Shown: piece after piece, positions 45,289 through 56,434 of the stretch
Numbering within the stretch: position 1 is the first letter of the stretch
Layout of the letters: the number at the start of each line of letters is the position of its first letter
Origin: Tetracentron sinense
Taxonomy: Eukaryota; Streptophyta; Magnoliopsida; Trochodendrales; Trochodendraceae
Reading direction: 5' to 3'
Assembly (NCBI GenBank): GCA_015143295.1
Contig: CM026554.1
Location: 26,691,215-26,755,214, forward strand
Length of the DNA: 64,000 bases
Position numbers and translations under genes: made by a program
The notes under the pieces: generated by a model
Databases searched by the model: none
What the model was told of the DNA's origin: nothing
The model's input: only the letters and a program-made list of their open reading frames with translations

Positions 45289-46346
45289 AAATGGGAACAT
45301 ATCTCTATGGACTTCATCGTGGGGTTGCCGAAGGCGGTTAGGAAGACCGATGCTATATGGGTAGTTGTTGATAGACTCACGAAGTCCGCTCATTTCTTAC
45401 CGTACCGGACTACATTCAACTCCAATCAGTTAGCGGAGCTATACATCAAGGAAATAGTCCGATTACACGGGTGCCAGTGAGTATTGTGTCGGATAGAGAC
45501 CCAAGATTCACATCCAGGTTTTGCAAAAGTTTTCAAGGTGCAATGGGCTCCCGGTTAGACTTTATCACAGCTTTCCACCCATAGACCGACGGGCAAACCG
45601 AGAGGGTGAATCAGGTTATTGAAGATATGCTCCGAGCATGTATGCTAGACTTCGAGGGAAGTTGGGAAGATCACCTACCTTTGGTGGAATTCGCTTACAA
45701 CAATAGTTATCAAGAAAGCATACAAATGGCGCCTTTCGAGGCTTTGTACGGAAGGAGTTGTAGATCCCCGTTGTATTGGGATGAAGTGGGAGAAAGAAAG
45801 ATTTTGGGCCCCGAGTTAATTGAACAAACCACGGATAGGGTCAAGCTTATCCGGGAGAGGTTAAAGACCGCACAAGATAGACAGAAAAGCTATGCCGACA
45901 ACCGAAAGAGGGATCTTGAATTCCGAGTCGGTGATTTTGTGTTTGTAAGGATTTCACCGACCAAAGGTGTTATGCGATTCGGGAAGAGAGGCAAGCTTAG
46001 CCCGAGATATGTGGGTCCGTTCGAGATCATTGCTCGAGTTGGTGAGGTAGCTTACCGGGTTGCTTTACCCGCTCATATGGCGGCGGTCTACAACGTGTTT
46101 CACATCTCCATGCTCCAGAACTATATCCCGGATCCTTCACATGTCGTCGAACTTGATACGATAGAGATCCGAGAGGACCTCACGTTGGTTGAGAAGCCGA
46201 TTCACATATTGGATCAAAGAGACCAAGTGCTTCGCAACAAGACTATACCGCTAGTCCTAGTGCAATGGCAACATCACGCGAGAGAAGAAGCCACATGGGA
46301 GCGTGAAGCCGAAGTCAAAGCAAAGTATCCTGAGTTGTTTGAATAG
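45289..46346 (+). pseudogene. pol: E5 integrase core and chromodomain
   Basis: The DDE core has MDFIVGLPK (first Asp), a one-base frameshift near 45470, [11 protein letters not shown] (second Asp), a TAG at 45582-45584 in place of Gln, then [10 protein letters not shown] (Glu). From 45606 the frame is open: FEALYGRSCRSPLYWDE, FVRISPTKGVMRFG, GPFEIIARVGEVAYR. It ends with a chromodomain (HILDQRDQVLRNK, VLVQWQHHAREEATWE) and the terminal YPELFE. The chromodomain is the hallmark of chromoviruses and is thought to target heterochromatin. Confidence 0.93.
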
Positions 46347-46424
46347 GTTTGTGTATATGGCTTGTGATTTTGCTTTGGTTTTGTACATGTATGTATCGTC
46401 CAAATTTCGGGGATGAAATTTTTG

Positions 46425-46438
46425 TAAGGGGGGGAGAA
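46425..46438 (+). other. E5 polypurine tract
   Basis: TAAGGGGGGGAGAA directly before the 3' LTR. Confidence 0.9.
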
Positions 46439-46654
46439 TGTAGCACCCCGGACTTTTTCATCCTTAATGAATAGCACCTTCGTAGCTAATTGGCCGTTTT
46501 TTTTTTTAGTCTAATTAATAAATAAGGGAGAAATCGGAAATTCTGAAACGTCAGAAATGTTCATTTTCGAAAGACGGATCCAACGCAAGTTGAATCGTCG
46601 AAATCGGACGAACGAGTCAAAAGATATGGTCAAAACAGTCGGGACCAGCAGAGC

Positions 46655-46798
46655 ACCGATCGCTCGGTCCACGGAGCGATCGATCGGTCCAAAACCGATC
46701 GATCGGTATCTATCGACTAGTGGAAAATTTGTATGGGGAAATTTTCCAGAGAGCATGTTTTTGACCGGTCGCTCGGTCAAGAACACCGATCGCTCGGT
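46655..46798. repeat. CCGATCG palindrome cluster, E5 3' LTR
   Basis: Five copies; lacks the 'aggaaaccgatcgatcggtc' unit and one neighbour found in the 5' LTR. The deletion endpoints fall within palindrome copies. Confidence 0.88.
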
Positions 46799-47765
46799 CT
46801 TCGCGTTTTGCAGAAATTTTAGTAAGGGCGTTTTCGTCTTTTGGGTGTTAAACCCTTACCCATAAGGGTTCGCTCGACCCTTTGAGCCCTCATTCACAAC
46901 CCTTAGACATTTTGAGAGCTAGAGAGTGAGAAGAAGAGGGTTTTGACCTAGGGTTTCCATTGAGGAAGAAATCAAAGGGGTGGACCATCCTAGGTCGTCC
47001 TCAAACTTGGATTTGCTTCAAGTTCAAGGCCCAAGCTCGTGTGGGAGCCACTCTCCAAGCTAGGGCAGCCATCTCACGTACGTTTTGAAAGGGGTTTCTT
47101 CCCCAACTCGAGTCTTCCTCAAGCAAGGGTTGTTCCCTACCCTTTTGGAGCTTTAATCAAGTTTCCCACCAAGGATCAAGCCTTGAGCAAGGTTAGTACA
47201 CCCTACTAACTTACCCTAGCAATAATTCTAGGTTTTCCTTATGAAATGTGATTTATGCTATTATGTTTGCCTCCCATATGAAATGTATCATCTCCAATGA
47301 ACCTAAATAAGATAAGAAAAGGGTGTGGATGTGTGTGGGTGTTGATGTGGCGATTGGATGCCAAGATGTATGTTGTGTGATGGAAATGGTGGATGGGTAC
47401 TTTACCAATAATGAACTTACCTTGATGTTTGGATGGAAGATATGCGCTAAAAAGAACACGATGAATCATTAAGAAACATTGCATGTGCTGTGTTTGACAA
47501 AATGCCTAAAATATAAATAAATGATCTAAAGGAAGAATATGGAAATGGGTTTTATGCATGCGTTCTTATAAACGATAAATTGATCAAATGTTATGCAAAC
47601 TACTTATGTTACCTATGTTCATATCATGAATTGAATTGTAATGTCATATCTTGGTTATTCCCATTATCATGATTGTCACTAGGGACACGTACACGAGCAC
47701 GCATGATAGCATGAACCGAGATTTCAAGAGCATGTGCATATAATAAACAACAAGAAAATATTGCA

Positions 47766-48120
47766 TGTCAAGGAGGTTGGTAGCCCAGGGAGGATTCGGG
47801 TACTAACCTCTGGCTCACAAGATAACCCCTAAAACACCTATTGTCAAGGAGGTTGGTAGCCCAGGGACATCCGGGTGCTAACCTCTGGCTCACAAGAAAA
47901 CTAAACAAGTAATAAAAATCACCTATTGTCAAGGAGGTTGGTAGCCCAGGGACATTCGGGTACTAGCCTCTGGCTCACAAGAAAACCAAACATTGCATAT
48001 CAAGGAGGTTGGTAGCCCAGGGACATTCGGGTACTAACCTCTGGCTCACAAGTGCATTGCATATCAAGGAGGTTGGCAGCCCAGGGAGATTCGGGTGCTA
48101 GCCTCTGGCTCACAAGTTAC
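47766..48120. repeat. E5 3' LTR tandem array, five units
   Basis: Counterpart of 37196-37550 with the same five units in the same order. Confidence 0.92.
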
Positions 48121-49316
48121 GAGATGGAGGTTTACAAGATGATGATCATGCATTCATGCATGCACGCATACATGATTTCTACGAGGCATACCGGGACATG
48201 ACAGGGGTTTTCAAGCATGAGTTTTATCGGCGTTTTCGCATTCATGTACGCACGTCAGGATGCTTGCATTGTATCATGCCTTATACTGTTTCGTTTGTGA
48301 TGTTTCTATTACTGCTTGTATGGTATTACTATTGTGTGTTTTTATTATTGTTATGGTCTACTAGTAGCTTGTACTCGCTGAGTATTCCATGCTCAGCCGT
48401 ACTTTCATGTCGGCAGGTACTGAGGGAACCCTCGACCCGGAGCCTTGGGTCGAGGAAGATTATATAGAGGAGAGAGAGCCGGCTATTCCATTACAGTCTC
48501 AGGCGGACCGAGACCTCGATGTGTGGCCATACCTTGACTACTGTTGAGGCGAGAGTATGAGAGGGTCTTGTGTATTTTGATATTTTGATAGGTGGGTGTC
48601 GCGACCCAAAACCCACCCTAGGAGTTAGAGTGAACTTTGGACGACTAATCATGACTTGCTTGACAAACCAACCTGCAAAAACCACAGAGTATATACAATA
48701 GAGGACAAAACAGCAGAAACATACTCTAACATGGTATAGCGGAAGTCTACCAAACTTCTATGTATATACATAAGCAATCCAAGTTTATACAAAAAGAATC
48801 CAAAAGAAAGTGCGGACATGCCCGCCAGAATACATGAATCTGACTCTCATCTCACCCACAGCTAATCCACTCAGAATCTAACACCACCTACTGATAACCC
48901 TCTACGGGAGGTTCCTCCAAAGGCTCCTCGACATACTCCTCTTCCTCCCATGGGCCAGGAGCACACACATCAAATGGAGCAGCAGCTCCCTCAGAACCTG
49001 CCGACATGAGAAGTACGGCTGAGCATGGAATACTCAGCGGGTACTAAGCACTAACCAACAGTCATAGCATACGGATAGCATACATAAAGCAGGAACAATT
49101 CATATATGTTAGAAGGAAACAATTCATATCATACAAGGAAGTAAAGCAGTTTATAATCATGCTTGTAATTCGTAGAAAGCCGATAAATCCTCTTGAAAAC
49201 ATCGTGCACTTGACTTGACTTGAAATATCTTTTCATACTTGAAAGCTTGTCTTGCCTATCTTGCTTGATTCTTGTATGTCGTGTCATGTCATGCATGCTT
49301 GCTTATGATCATGTAA

Positions 49317-49500
49317 CTTGTGAGATACACTTGTGAGATGCGCTTGTGAGATGCGCTTGTGAGATGCCTTGAGAGGGAAGGGAGACCCTTCTTTATGCAA
49401 TGCACTTGCGAGGGAAGGGAGACCCTTCTTCATGATATGTATGTACTTGCGAGGGAAGGGAGACCCTTCTTCATGATATGCACTTGTGAGTGAGGGGAGA
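49317..49500. repeat. E4 LTR short tandem repeats
   Basis: Three 'cttgtgagatgcg' units followed by four units with 'gagggaagggagacccttct'. Counterpart at 57155-57338 in the other LTR. Confidence 0.8.
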
Positions 49501-50349
49501 CCCCTCGTGGAATGTTGGTTCTTGTCTTCTTGTGAAAAGCGAGGTAAAACATATCTTAGGATATGTCCCACCTCTAACCATGTTCTTGAAAACCTCGATA
49601 AATCATGCCATGCATGCCGTGCTCGTGGGAAACGTGTACATACTTGCATTCCAATTTAAAGATGACATTTGGGTAATTTCACAACACATATAGTATCAAA
49701 GATTGAGCAATTCAATATTCATAGAATTTAGGGAAAGCAGGAAACACACTATCATAGGCCCTAGCAATATTCAGAATTTCTTAGGTATGCATTTCCTAAT
49801 TCACAGCTCACTTTATTCACCTTGGCATTTCATCAAACATGGTGTGTTCATTATGGATTTACCCTACAAATGCTTTTCTAGATGAGTTTTACTCAAATCA
49901 TACATGTATGTTCATTATTGGAACAATGCCCTTTCCCATTTGTTCATCACACACAACCATTGGCATCCAATCGCCCATTCCATCTCCATTCACCATTCAC
50001 CATTTACAACCCATCTCATAATACATTTGTAAATGAAAGGAAAATCAAAAGAAAAGAAAGGGAAAGAGGAACTATAACTAGGAGGGTAGTAAGAAGTACC
50101 GACCTTGAAGAAATGGGGAAGAAACCCTCGTTCCAAATGACTGTGAGTTACTGCCCTAGCTTGGATCGCGAGCTCCACAATGCCTGAATCGAAATCTTGA
50201 AGAAAACGGGCTTGAGGTTGATCTAGGGTTTCAAACCCTTTGATTTCTCTCCAAAGTGTCGAATGATGCCCTAAAGGCTCGGGTTAAACTCTTAAGGTAA
50301 GAGTGGACCGACAAAAGACCATAATACCCTTACTGGAATTACTGTACAG

Positions 50350-50905
50350 CCACGAATGCTGAACACGTTGAGCTGTGGACAGTGCTGAACCCGTGGTGCT
50401 GTGAACAGTGCCACTCGTTGTGCTGTGAATAGTGCCAACTCATTTTGCCGTGAATAGTGCTGAACACGTTGTGCCGTGAACAGTGCCGAACCCGTGGTGC
50501 TGTGAACAGTGCCACTCGTCGTGCCGTGAATAGTGCTGAACACGTTGTGCCGTGAACAGTGCCGAACCCGTGGTGCTGTGAACAGTGCCACTCGTCGTGC
50601 CGTGAATAGTGCTGAACACGTTGTGCCGTGAACAGTGCCGAACCCGTGGTGCTGTGAACAGTGCCACTCGTTGTCATTGTGTTGTGCATAGTGCTGAGCT
50701 CGTTGAGCTGTGAACAGTGCCAACTCGTGGTGCTGTGAACAGTACCAACTCATGGTGCTGTGAATAGTGCTAAACACGTTGTGCCGTGAACAGTGCCGAA
50801 CCCGTGGTGCTATGAACAGTGCCACTCGTTGTGCCGCGAATAGTGCTGAACACGTTGTGCGTTGTGTTGTGCATAGTGCTGAGCTCGTTGTCCGTTGTCT
50901 CATGT
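50350..50905. repeat. E4 3' LTR GTGAACAGTGCC array
   Basis: About twenty irregular units of 22-26 bp, GTGCTGTGAACAGTGCC alternating with 'gaacccgtg', 'actcgt' and 'gaacacgtt' linkers. They sit where the solo LTRs of this family have CCGATCG palindromes. Higher-order repeats of about 78 bp are visible at 50440-50660. Confidence 0.9.
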
Positions 50906-51400
50906 ACCACGTGCCCGTTGTTGTAGTACAACGAACCCGTTGTTGTTGCACAACGTACCCGTTGTTGTTGCACAACGGATGCACGACGCATACGTTATCA
51001 GAGCTCGAGCTACGTTCTCAGAGTACGTTGTCTGTGCTACGTTATCAGAGTACGACGTCAGAGCACGTCCTTAGTGCCTTCTGAGCTACGTCCTTAGTGA
51101 CAACCGAGCTACGTCCTCAGTGCATAACCGAGCTACGTCCTCAGCGCATAACCGAGCTACGTCCTCAGCGCATAGCCGAGCTACGTCCTGCCTGCAGGCC
51201 CAGACTGTTTTGGCCATATCTTTTGACGCGTTCATCCGATTTTGACGATTCAACTTGCGTTGGGTTCGTACTTCGAAATGGAACATTTCTGACATTTCGG
51301 AATTTCCAATTTCTTCCTTATTTATTAATTATACCTCTTTAAGGGCAAACTGGCAACGAAAATGCCATGCATTAAGCATGAAAAAGTCTGGGGCTATACA

Positions 51401-51413
51401 TCCTCCCCCCCTT
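51401..51413 (-). other. E4 polypurine tract
   Basis: AAGGGGGGGAGGA on the minus strand, adjoining the 3' LTR. Confidence 0.9.
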
Positions 51414-51512
51414 ACAAAAATTTCGTCCTCGAAATTTGGACGGGACATGCATTACAGAATCAAAACAAAAATACAAGCCACATATACAAAACCTATACAC
51501 AACTCATTCAAT

Positions 51513-52136
51513 TTATTCTAGGTACTTTGCTTTGACTTTGGCTTTACGCTCCCATGTAGCTTCTTCCCGAGCATGGTGCTGCCATTGCACAAGAACCAAA
51601 GGGATTGTCTTGTTGCGAAGCACCTGATCTCTTCTATCCAAAATCTGAACCGGCTTTTCAATCAAGGTGAGATCCTCTCGAATCTCCAACGGTTCCAAGT
51701 CTATGACATGCGAAGGATCCGTAATGTACTTCCGAAGCATAGACACATGGAAGACGTTATGAATTGCAGCCATGTGAGGTGGGAGAGCTACCCTGTAAGC
51801 AACCTCACCAACTCGTGTGATAATCTCAAAAGGCCCAACATACCGAGGACTGAGCTTGCCTCGCTTTCCAAATCTCATGATCCCTTTGCTAGGAGATACT
51901 TTCACAAAAACTTGATCCCCTACTTGAAATTCCAAGTCCCTACGGCGCGTGTCCGCATAACTTTTCTGGCGATCTTGAGCGGGTTTCAATCGATCCCGAA
52001 TGATCTTAACTGTGTTTGCAGTTTGCTCAATCAATTCTGGACCAAGTAATTTCCTTTCTCCTACCTCATCCCAATAGAGAGGAGACCTACAACTTCGCCC
52101 ATACAAGGCCTCAAATGGTGCCATTTGGATACTTGC
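51513..52136 (-). pseudogene. pol: E4 integrase C-terminal region and chromodomain
   Basis: FEALYGRSCRSPLYWDE, DQVFVKVSPSKGIMRFG and GPFEIITRVGEVAYRVAL precede a chromodomain (VQILDRRDQVLRNK, VQWQHHAREEATWE). Ends YLE and a stop. Separated from the core by TAG at 52137-52139, which sits where E5 has Gln (NNSYQ). Confidence 0.95.
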
Positions 52137-52637
52137 CTAATAGCTGTTATTATAGGCGAATTCAACCAAAGGCAAGTGCTCTTCCCAACTACCTCTGAAA
52201 TCCAACATATAAGCCCGAAGCATGTCTTCAATGACTTGGTTCACTCTCTCGGTTTGTCCATCCGTCTGTGGATGAAAAGAAGTGCTGAAATCAAGTCGGG
52301 AACCCATAGCCTCCTGGAAGCTTTTCCAGAATCGTGATGTGAATCTTGGATCCCGATCTGACACAATACTAACGGGCACTCCGTGCAACCTCACCACTTC
52401 CTTGATGTATAGAGTGGCCAACTGGCTAGAGTTGAAAGTAGTTCGGTAAGGTAAGAAGTGAGCGGACTTCGTCAAACGATCCACTACTACCCATATCGCA
52501 TCTGAGCCCCTTGCCGTCCTTGGCAAGCCAACTATGAAATCCATGGATATGTTCTCCCATTTCCATTCGGGAATAGGAAGAGAATGCAATAGACCTGCCG
52601 GCCGCATGTGCTCTGCCTTCACCTGTTGGCACACTAA
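52137..52637 (-). pseudogene. pol: E4 integrase catalytic core
   Basis: [15 protein letters not shown] leads into MDFIVGLPR (Asp), [15 protein letters not shown] (Asp) and [16 protein letters not shown] (Glu). All three catalytic residues are kept. Preceded by TGA at 52638-52640, which replaces the first Cys of the zinc-binding CxxC pair. Confidence 0.95.
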
Positions 52638-53054
52638 TCATCGTGCTACATATTCCGCAACATCCCTCTTCATATTCCGCCACCAAAAGTGACTCTTGAG
52701 GTTCCGGTACATCTTCGTACCCCCTGGATGCACAGTATACCTTGCCCGGTGGGCTTCATCCATAATCTCTCTCCGAAGATTTCCATTGGCTGGAACACAC
52801 AGCCTTCCCTTGAATGTGATAGCCCATCGGCTAGTGAGAGAGAAGTCCTCACTACCCTTAGCAACTTCCTTGTCCCGATAAGCCAACAATTCAGCTTCTG
52901 TGGCTTGATATTCTTGGATCAAATCTATAATGTACGGCCGAACTGTAACATTTGCCAAGGTAGGACCACGGACAGAGTTATTCACACTGATGTCCAGATT
53001 TGCCAAATCTTCTAGTAGTTTCCATTCTTGAACTAACATATGTGCTAACAACCC
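52638..53054 (-). pseudogene. pol: E4 linker and integrase zinc-binding domain
   Basis: Begins after the TAA at 53055-53057. Contains the RNase H-integrase linker, then the HHCC histidines in [19 protein letters not shown] and the following [10 protein letters not shown]. Confidence 0.9.
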
Positions 53055-54119
53055 TTAAAGTCTTCTACTCAAAGCATCGGCCACTACATTCGCTTTACCC
53101 GGGTGGTATTGAATGGTACAATCATAGTCCTTCAGAAATTCCATCCAACGCCTTTGCCTTAGATTCAGCTCCTTTTGGGAAAAGAGGTACTTGAGACTCT
53201 TGTGATCGGTAAATACATAGAACTCCACCCCATAAAGGTAATGACGCCAAATCTTAAGTGCAAACACAACTGCCGCAAGCTCCAAGTCGTGCGTGGGATA
53301 ATTCTTCTCATGCTCCTTCAACTGCCTTGATGCATAGGCAATGACTTTCTTGTGCTGCATGAGTACACACCCAAGTCCAACGTGTGAGGCATCACTATAC
53401 ACCTCATACCCATAAGGTCCAGATGGCACAGTAAGGACCGGGGCTGTAGTAAGCCTCTTCTTCAGTTCCGTGAAACTGATCTCGCACTTATCACTCCATA
53501 CAAACTTGGCGTTCTTCCTTGTCAGGTAAGTGAGCGGTGCTGGAAGGCTAGAGAAACCCTCTACGAATCTCTTGTAGTAGCCTGCCAATCCAAGAAAACT
53601 GCGTATCTCAGTAACACTCTTGGGCCTCGCCCAACTCATAACTGCTTCGATCTTCTTCGGATCTACCGAGATACCTTCTGCAGAAACAACGTGGCCTAGG
53701 AATGCCACCTCTTCCAACCAAAACTCACACTTGCTAATTTTGGCGTATAGCTTGTGCTCTCTTAGCATTTCCAAAGCAAGGCATAGGTCGCGTGTGTGAT
53801 CTTCCCGTGTCTGGGAATAGACCAAAATGTCATCAACAAATAAAATCACGCACCTATCAAGATATGGCTGGAATACCCGGTTCATCAAATCCATAAAGGC
53901 TGCCGGCGCGTTCGTGAGTCCAAAAGGCATCACCAAGAACTCGTAGTGTCCATACCGAGTCCTGAAAGCAGTTTTGGGAACATCTTCCACCTTAATCTTC
54001 AACTGGTGATAACCCGATCGAAGATCTATCTTCGAGAAAAATCTCGCTCCCTTCAACTGATCGAACAAGTCGTCAATCCTAGGCAATGGATACCTATTCT
54101 TTATAGTGACTTTGTTCAA
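53055..54119 (-). pseudogene. pol: E4 reverse transcriptase and RNase H
   Basis: 354 codons: [42 protein letters not shown], catalytic [26 protein letters not shown]; RNase H with [22 protein letters not shown] and [10 protein letters not shown]. The frame is intact between TAA 54120-54122 (in place of the Gln of DYRQLNK) and TAA 53055-53057. Confidence 0.95.
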
Positions 54120-54887
54120 TTACCGGTAATCGACACACATCCACATCGAGCCATCTTTCTTCTTAACAAACAACACTGGGGCACCCCATGGTGAGACACT
54201 TGGTCGAATGAAGCCAAGGCTTTGTAATTCTTCCAACTGAGTCTTTAACTCTTTGAGTTCAATAGGGGCCATTCTATACGGAGCCCTGAAAACAGGAGCT
54301 GTGCCTGGTGCAAGCTCGATCATAAACTCAATCTCCCTCTCTGGAGGCAATCCTGGCAACTCCTCCGGAGATACATCCAGGAAATCACTCACAACCGGAC
54401 TAGTCGATGAGTCCTTTGCCTCGGGGTTAGCTAAGCTCAACGCCGCAAAACGAGCAATAGATCTGCTTTTCAACCCGGGAAAGTGGAATGGTTTTCCTTC
54501 TACTGGCTTGAAGAGTACTATTTTCTCAAAGCAAGCTACATGCCCATGATGTGCTGCTAACCAATCCATTCCCAATATAACGTCAAAGTCTTGGAATCCA
54601 AGGACGATGAGATCAACTGCCAACTCGTGGCTTCCAGCTTGGACCACACCATTTCTATACACTTTATCTGCCAATACTGTTTTGCCAAGAGGAGTCGAAA
54701 TGGCTAACTCCGGTTCTAGCTGACTTGGTTCTACAGAAAAGCCTTCTGCAAAACTCGGCAAGACAAACGAATGAGTAGACCCGGTATCAATCAACACTCG
54801 AGCCAAATACTCATTGACTAGTAGGGTTCCTTGCACTACATTGTCAGATGCAAGTGCATCACCCTCTGTCAAGGCAAAAACTCGCCC
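54120..54887 (-). pseudogene. pol: E4 aspartic protease and start of RT
   Basis: [15 protein letters not shown] joins Gag to the protease [11 protein letters not shown], then [15 protein letters not shown] and the RT approach ([29 protein letters not shown]). Gag and protease are continuous here: the Gly codon split by the intron-like segment in E5 is uninterrupted. Confidence 0.95.
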
Positions 54888-56075
54888 CTAGTTTGCCTGG
54901 CGAGACTGAGGTGTAGACCGGGTAGTCTGAGATGACGCCTGATATGATCCTGCTGGGCGTGCTGGTGGACTAATCCCCTGAGACTGGCCCGGTAAATGCC
55001 GACTGGGGCAATCCCTGATCATATGGCCCTGGCGACCACAATGAAAACATCCACCCGATGCTCTTCGACAATCTCCTGCCGGGTGCCTTCGGCCGCATGA
55101 AGTGCAGACCTCGTGTGCATAAGTCGGAGGGGCCGGAGGTGGAGCATACCTCATCGTCTGAGGTGCAACAAGCCGTGGGGCTGGAAGAGCCTGAGGTCGT
55201 GGTGCCTGAGGCACATACTGCTGAGGAGCTGGAGGCGCATAAGTTGGCCTCATCGGTGGTGTTGGCCATGTATACTGATAAGGGCCTGTACGAGTTCGCC
55301 TCTCTGAAGGTGCTGAACTACTAGCTTGGCCTCTTGCCAACTCCCTCTTCTTGGACACTGTCTCTGAATTGGCCTCGACCAATAAGGCCTTGTCTACTAC
55401 CTCAGGGTAGGTAGTATGTCTGCAGACCGAAACCTTCTCCATGATAACATCTTTGAGCCCTTGATCAAACCTTCTTGCCTTCATTGCCTCAGTAGCAACC
55501 ATATGAGGCGTAAATCTCGACAACTCCGAGAACTTGGTCTCGTATTGTGCCACCGACATCAAACCTTGTTCAAGGTTGATGAATTCTCTCTCTTTCCTTT
55601 CCCGTGCTCCAATCGGAAAATACTTCTTGTAAAAAGTATCCTTGAACTCCTCCCAAGTCCAAGGTAGACCCTGCATGGTCAGATCTCGCATCCTCAATGC
55701 GGACAACCACCAATGGTGGGCTTCACCCCCTAGCATGAAAGCTGCCCATGCTACTCTCTCCTCCTCTGTAGGCGAGAGGACCGCAAAGACCTCCATCTGG
55801 AGGATCCATGCCTCCGCAGCAAGAGGGTCCACACTCCCATGGAATGGTGGAGGCCTCAATCTCCTGAATGCCTCAACTCCAGCGGTACGATGTACTGGAG
55901 CTGCGGGCGGTGGAGTAGGTGCCGCCGACGATGGTATAGCTTGCCGAGCCGCCAGTATGGCGTGTGTCTCAGCAATAGAGCCTAAGACCTGAGAGAGGTC
56001 CGGCTGCTCATCCTCATCTCTGGAAGAAGATGAAGCTCTGGTGTGTGGTCCACGACCCCGCGTGCCCCGCCTCAT
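54888..56075 (-). CDS. gag: E4 Gag
   Basis: 395 residues from ATG 56073-56075 to TAG 54888-54890. Basic N-terminus (MRRGTRGRG), Gag core about 75-250 (FRRLRPPPFHGS, FMLGGEAHHWW, FYKKYFPIGARE, INLEQGLMSVAQYE), a Pro/Ala/Tyr-rich tail, and the CCHC knuckle CFHCGRQGHMIRDC (about 55013-55054). By comparison with E5, the terminal TAG replaces Gln, so this Gag is a truncated Gag-Pol rather than a natural end. Confidence 0.95.
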   Translation of the reverse strand: MRRGTRGRGPHTRASSSSRDEDEQPDLSQVLGSIAETHAILAARQAIPSSAAPTPPPAAPVHRTAGVEAFRRLRPPPFHGSVDPLAAEAWILQMEVFAVLSPTEEERVAWAAFMLGGEAHHWWLSALRMRDLTMQGLPWTWEEFKDTFYKKYFPIGARERKEREFINLEQGLMSVAQYETKFSELSRFTPHMVATEAMKARRFDQGLKDVIMEKVSVCRHTTYPEVVDKALLVEANSETVSKKRELARGQASSSAPSERRTRTGPYQYTWPTPPMRPTYAPPAPQQYVPQAPRPQALPAPRLVAPQTMRYAPPPAPPTYAHEVCTSCGRRHPAGDCRRASGGCFHCGRQGHMIRDCPSRHLPGQSQGISPPARPAGSYQASSQTTRSTPQSRQAN

Positions 56076-56418
56076 GACTAAAGTCCTGAGAACAATAGCA
56101 TCACATGAGTCTCACTTGAAACCACAGTTTATTTCAATGTCGTTTCATAATAATTCAATTTGTATTAGTTAAATAATACTAATATACATCACATCAAGTC
56201 ATCAGAGCATTCATCACATTATACTTATACTTTATGTTCTAGCGTACCTAGGACTCGTACTTGGTTGAAACAACCATTTTGACTAAGACTAAAATTTAGT
56301 CTTACGCTTGGATCAAGACTCTCTTCCGACTTACTTTCTTCCTAACTTGTTTCCTGATATATGCTCTTGTCAAGCCGTGGTATAAGATTCTAAGTGACCC
56401 TAGAGACCTAAAGCCTAG

Positions 56419-56430
56419 GCTCTGATACCA
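56419..56430 (-). other. E4 primer binding site (tRNA-iMet)
   Basis: TGGTATCAGAGC on the minus strand, four bases from the 5' LTR. Confidence 0.95.
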
Positions 56431-56434
56431 CTTC

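Larger units (their letters stand above)
46439..48596 (+). repeat. E5 3' LTR, main part
   Basis: Collinear with 35819-38010. Differs by scattered substitutions and loss of about 40 bp in the palindrome cluster (46655-46798). Interrupted at 48596 by E4. Confidence 0.95.
48597..51400 (-). repeat. E4 3' LTR
   Basis: 2804 bp, TGTCGCGACCC ... GGGGCTATACA. Contains repeats at 49317-49500 ('gagggaagggagacccttct') and a long array at about 50350-50905. Lacks about 72 bp present in the other LTR near 58090-58160. Confidence 0.95.
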
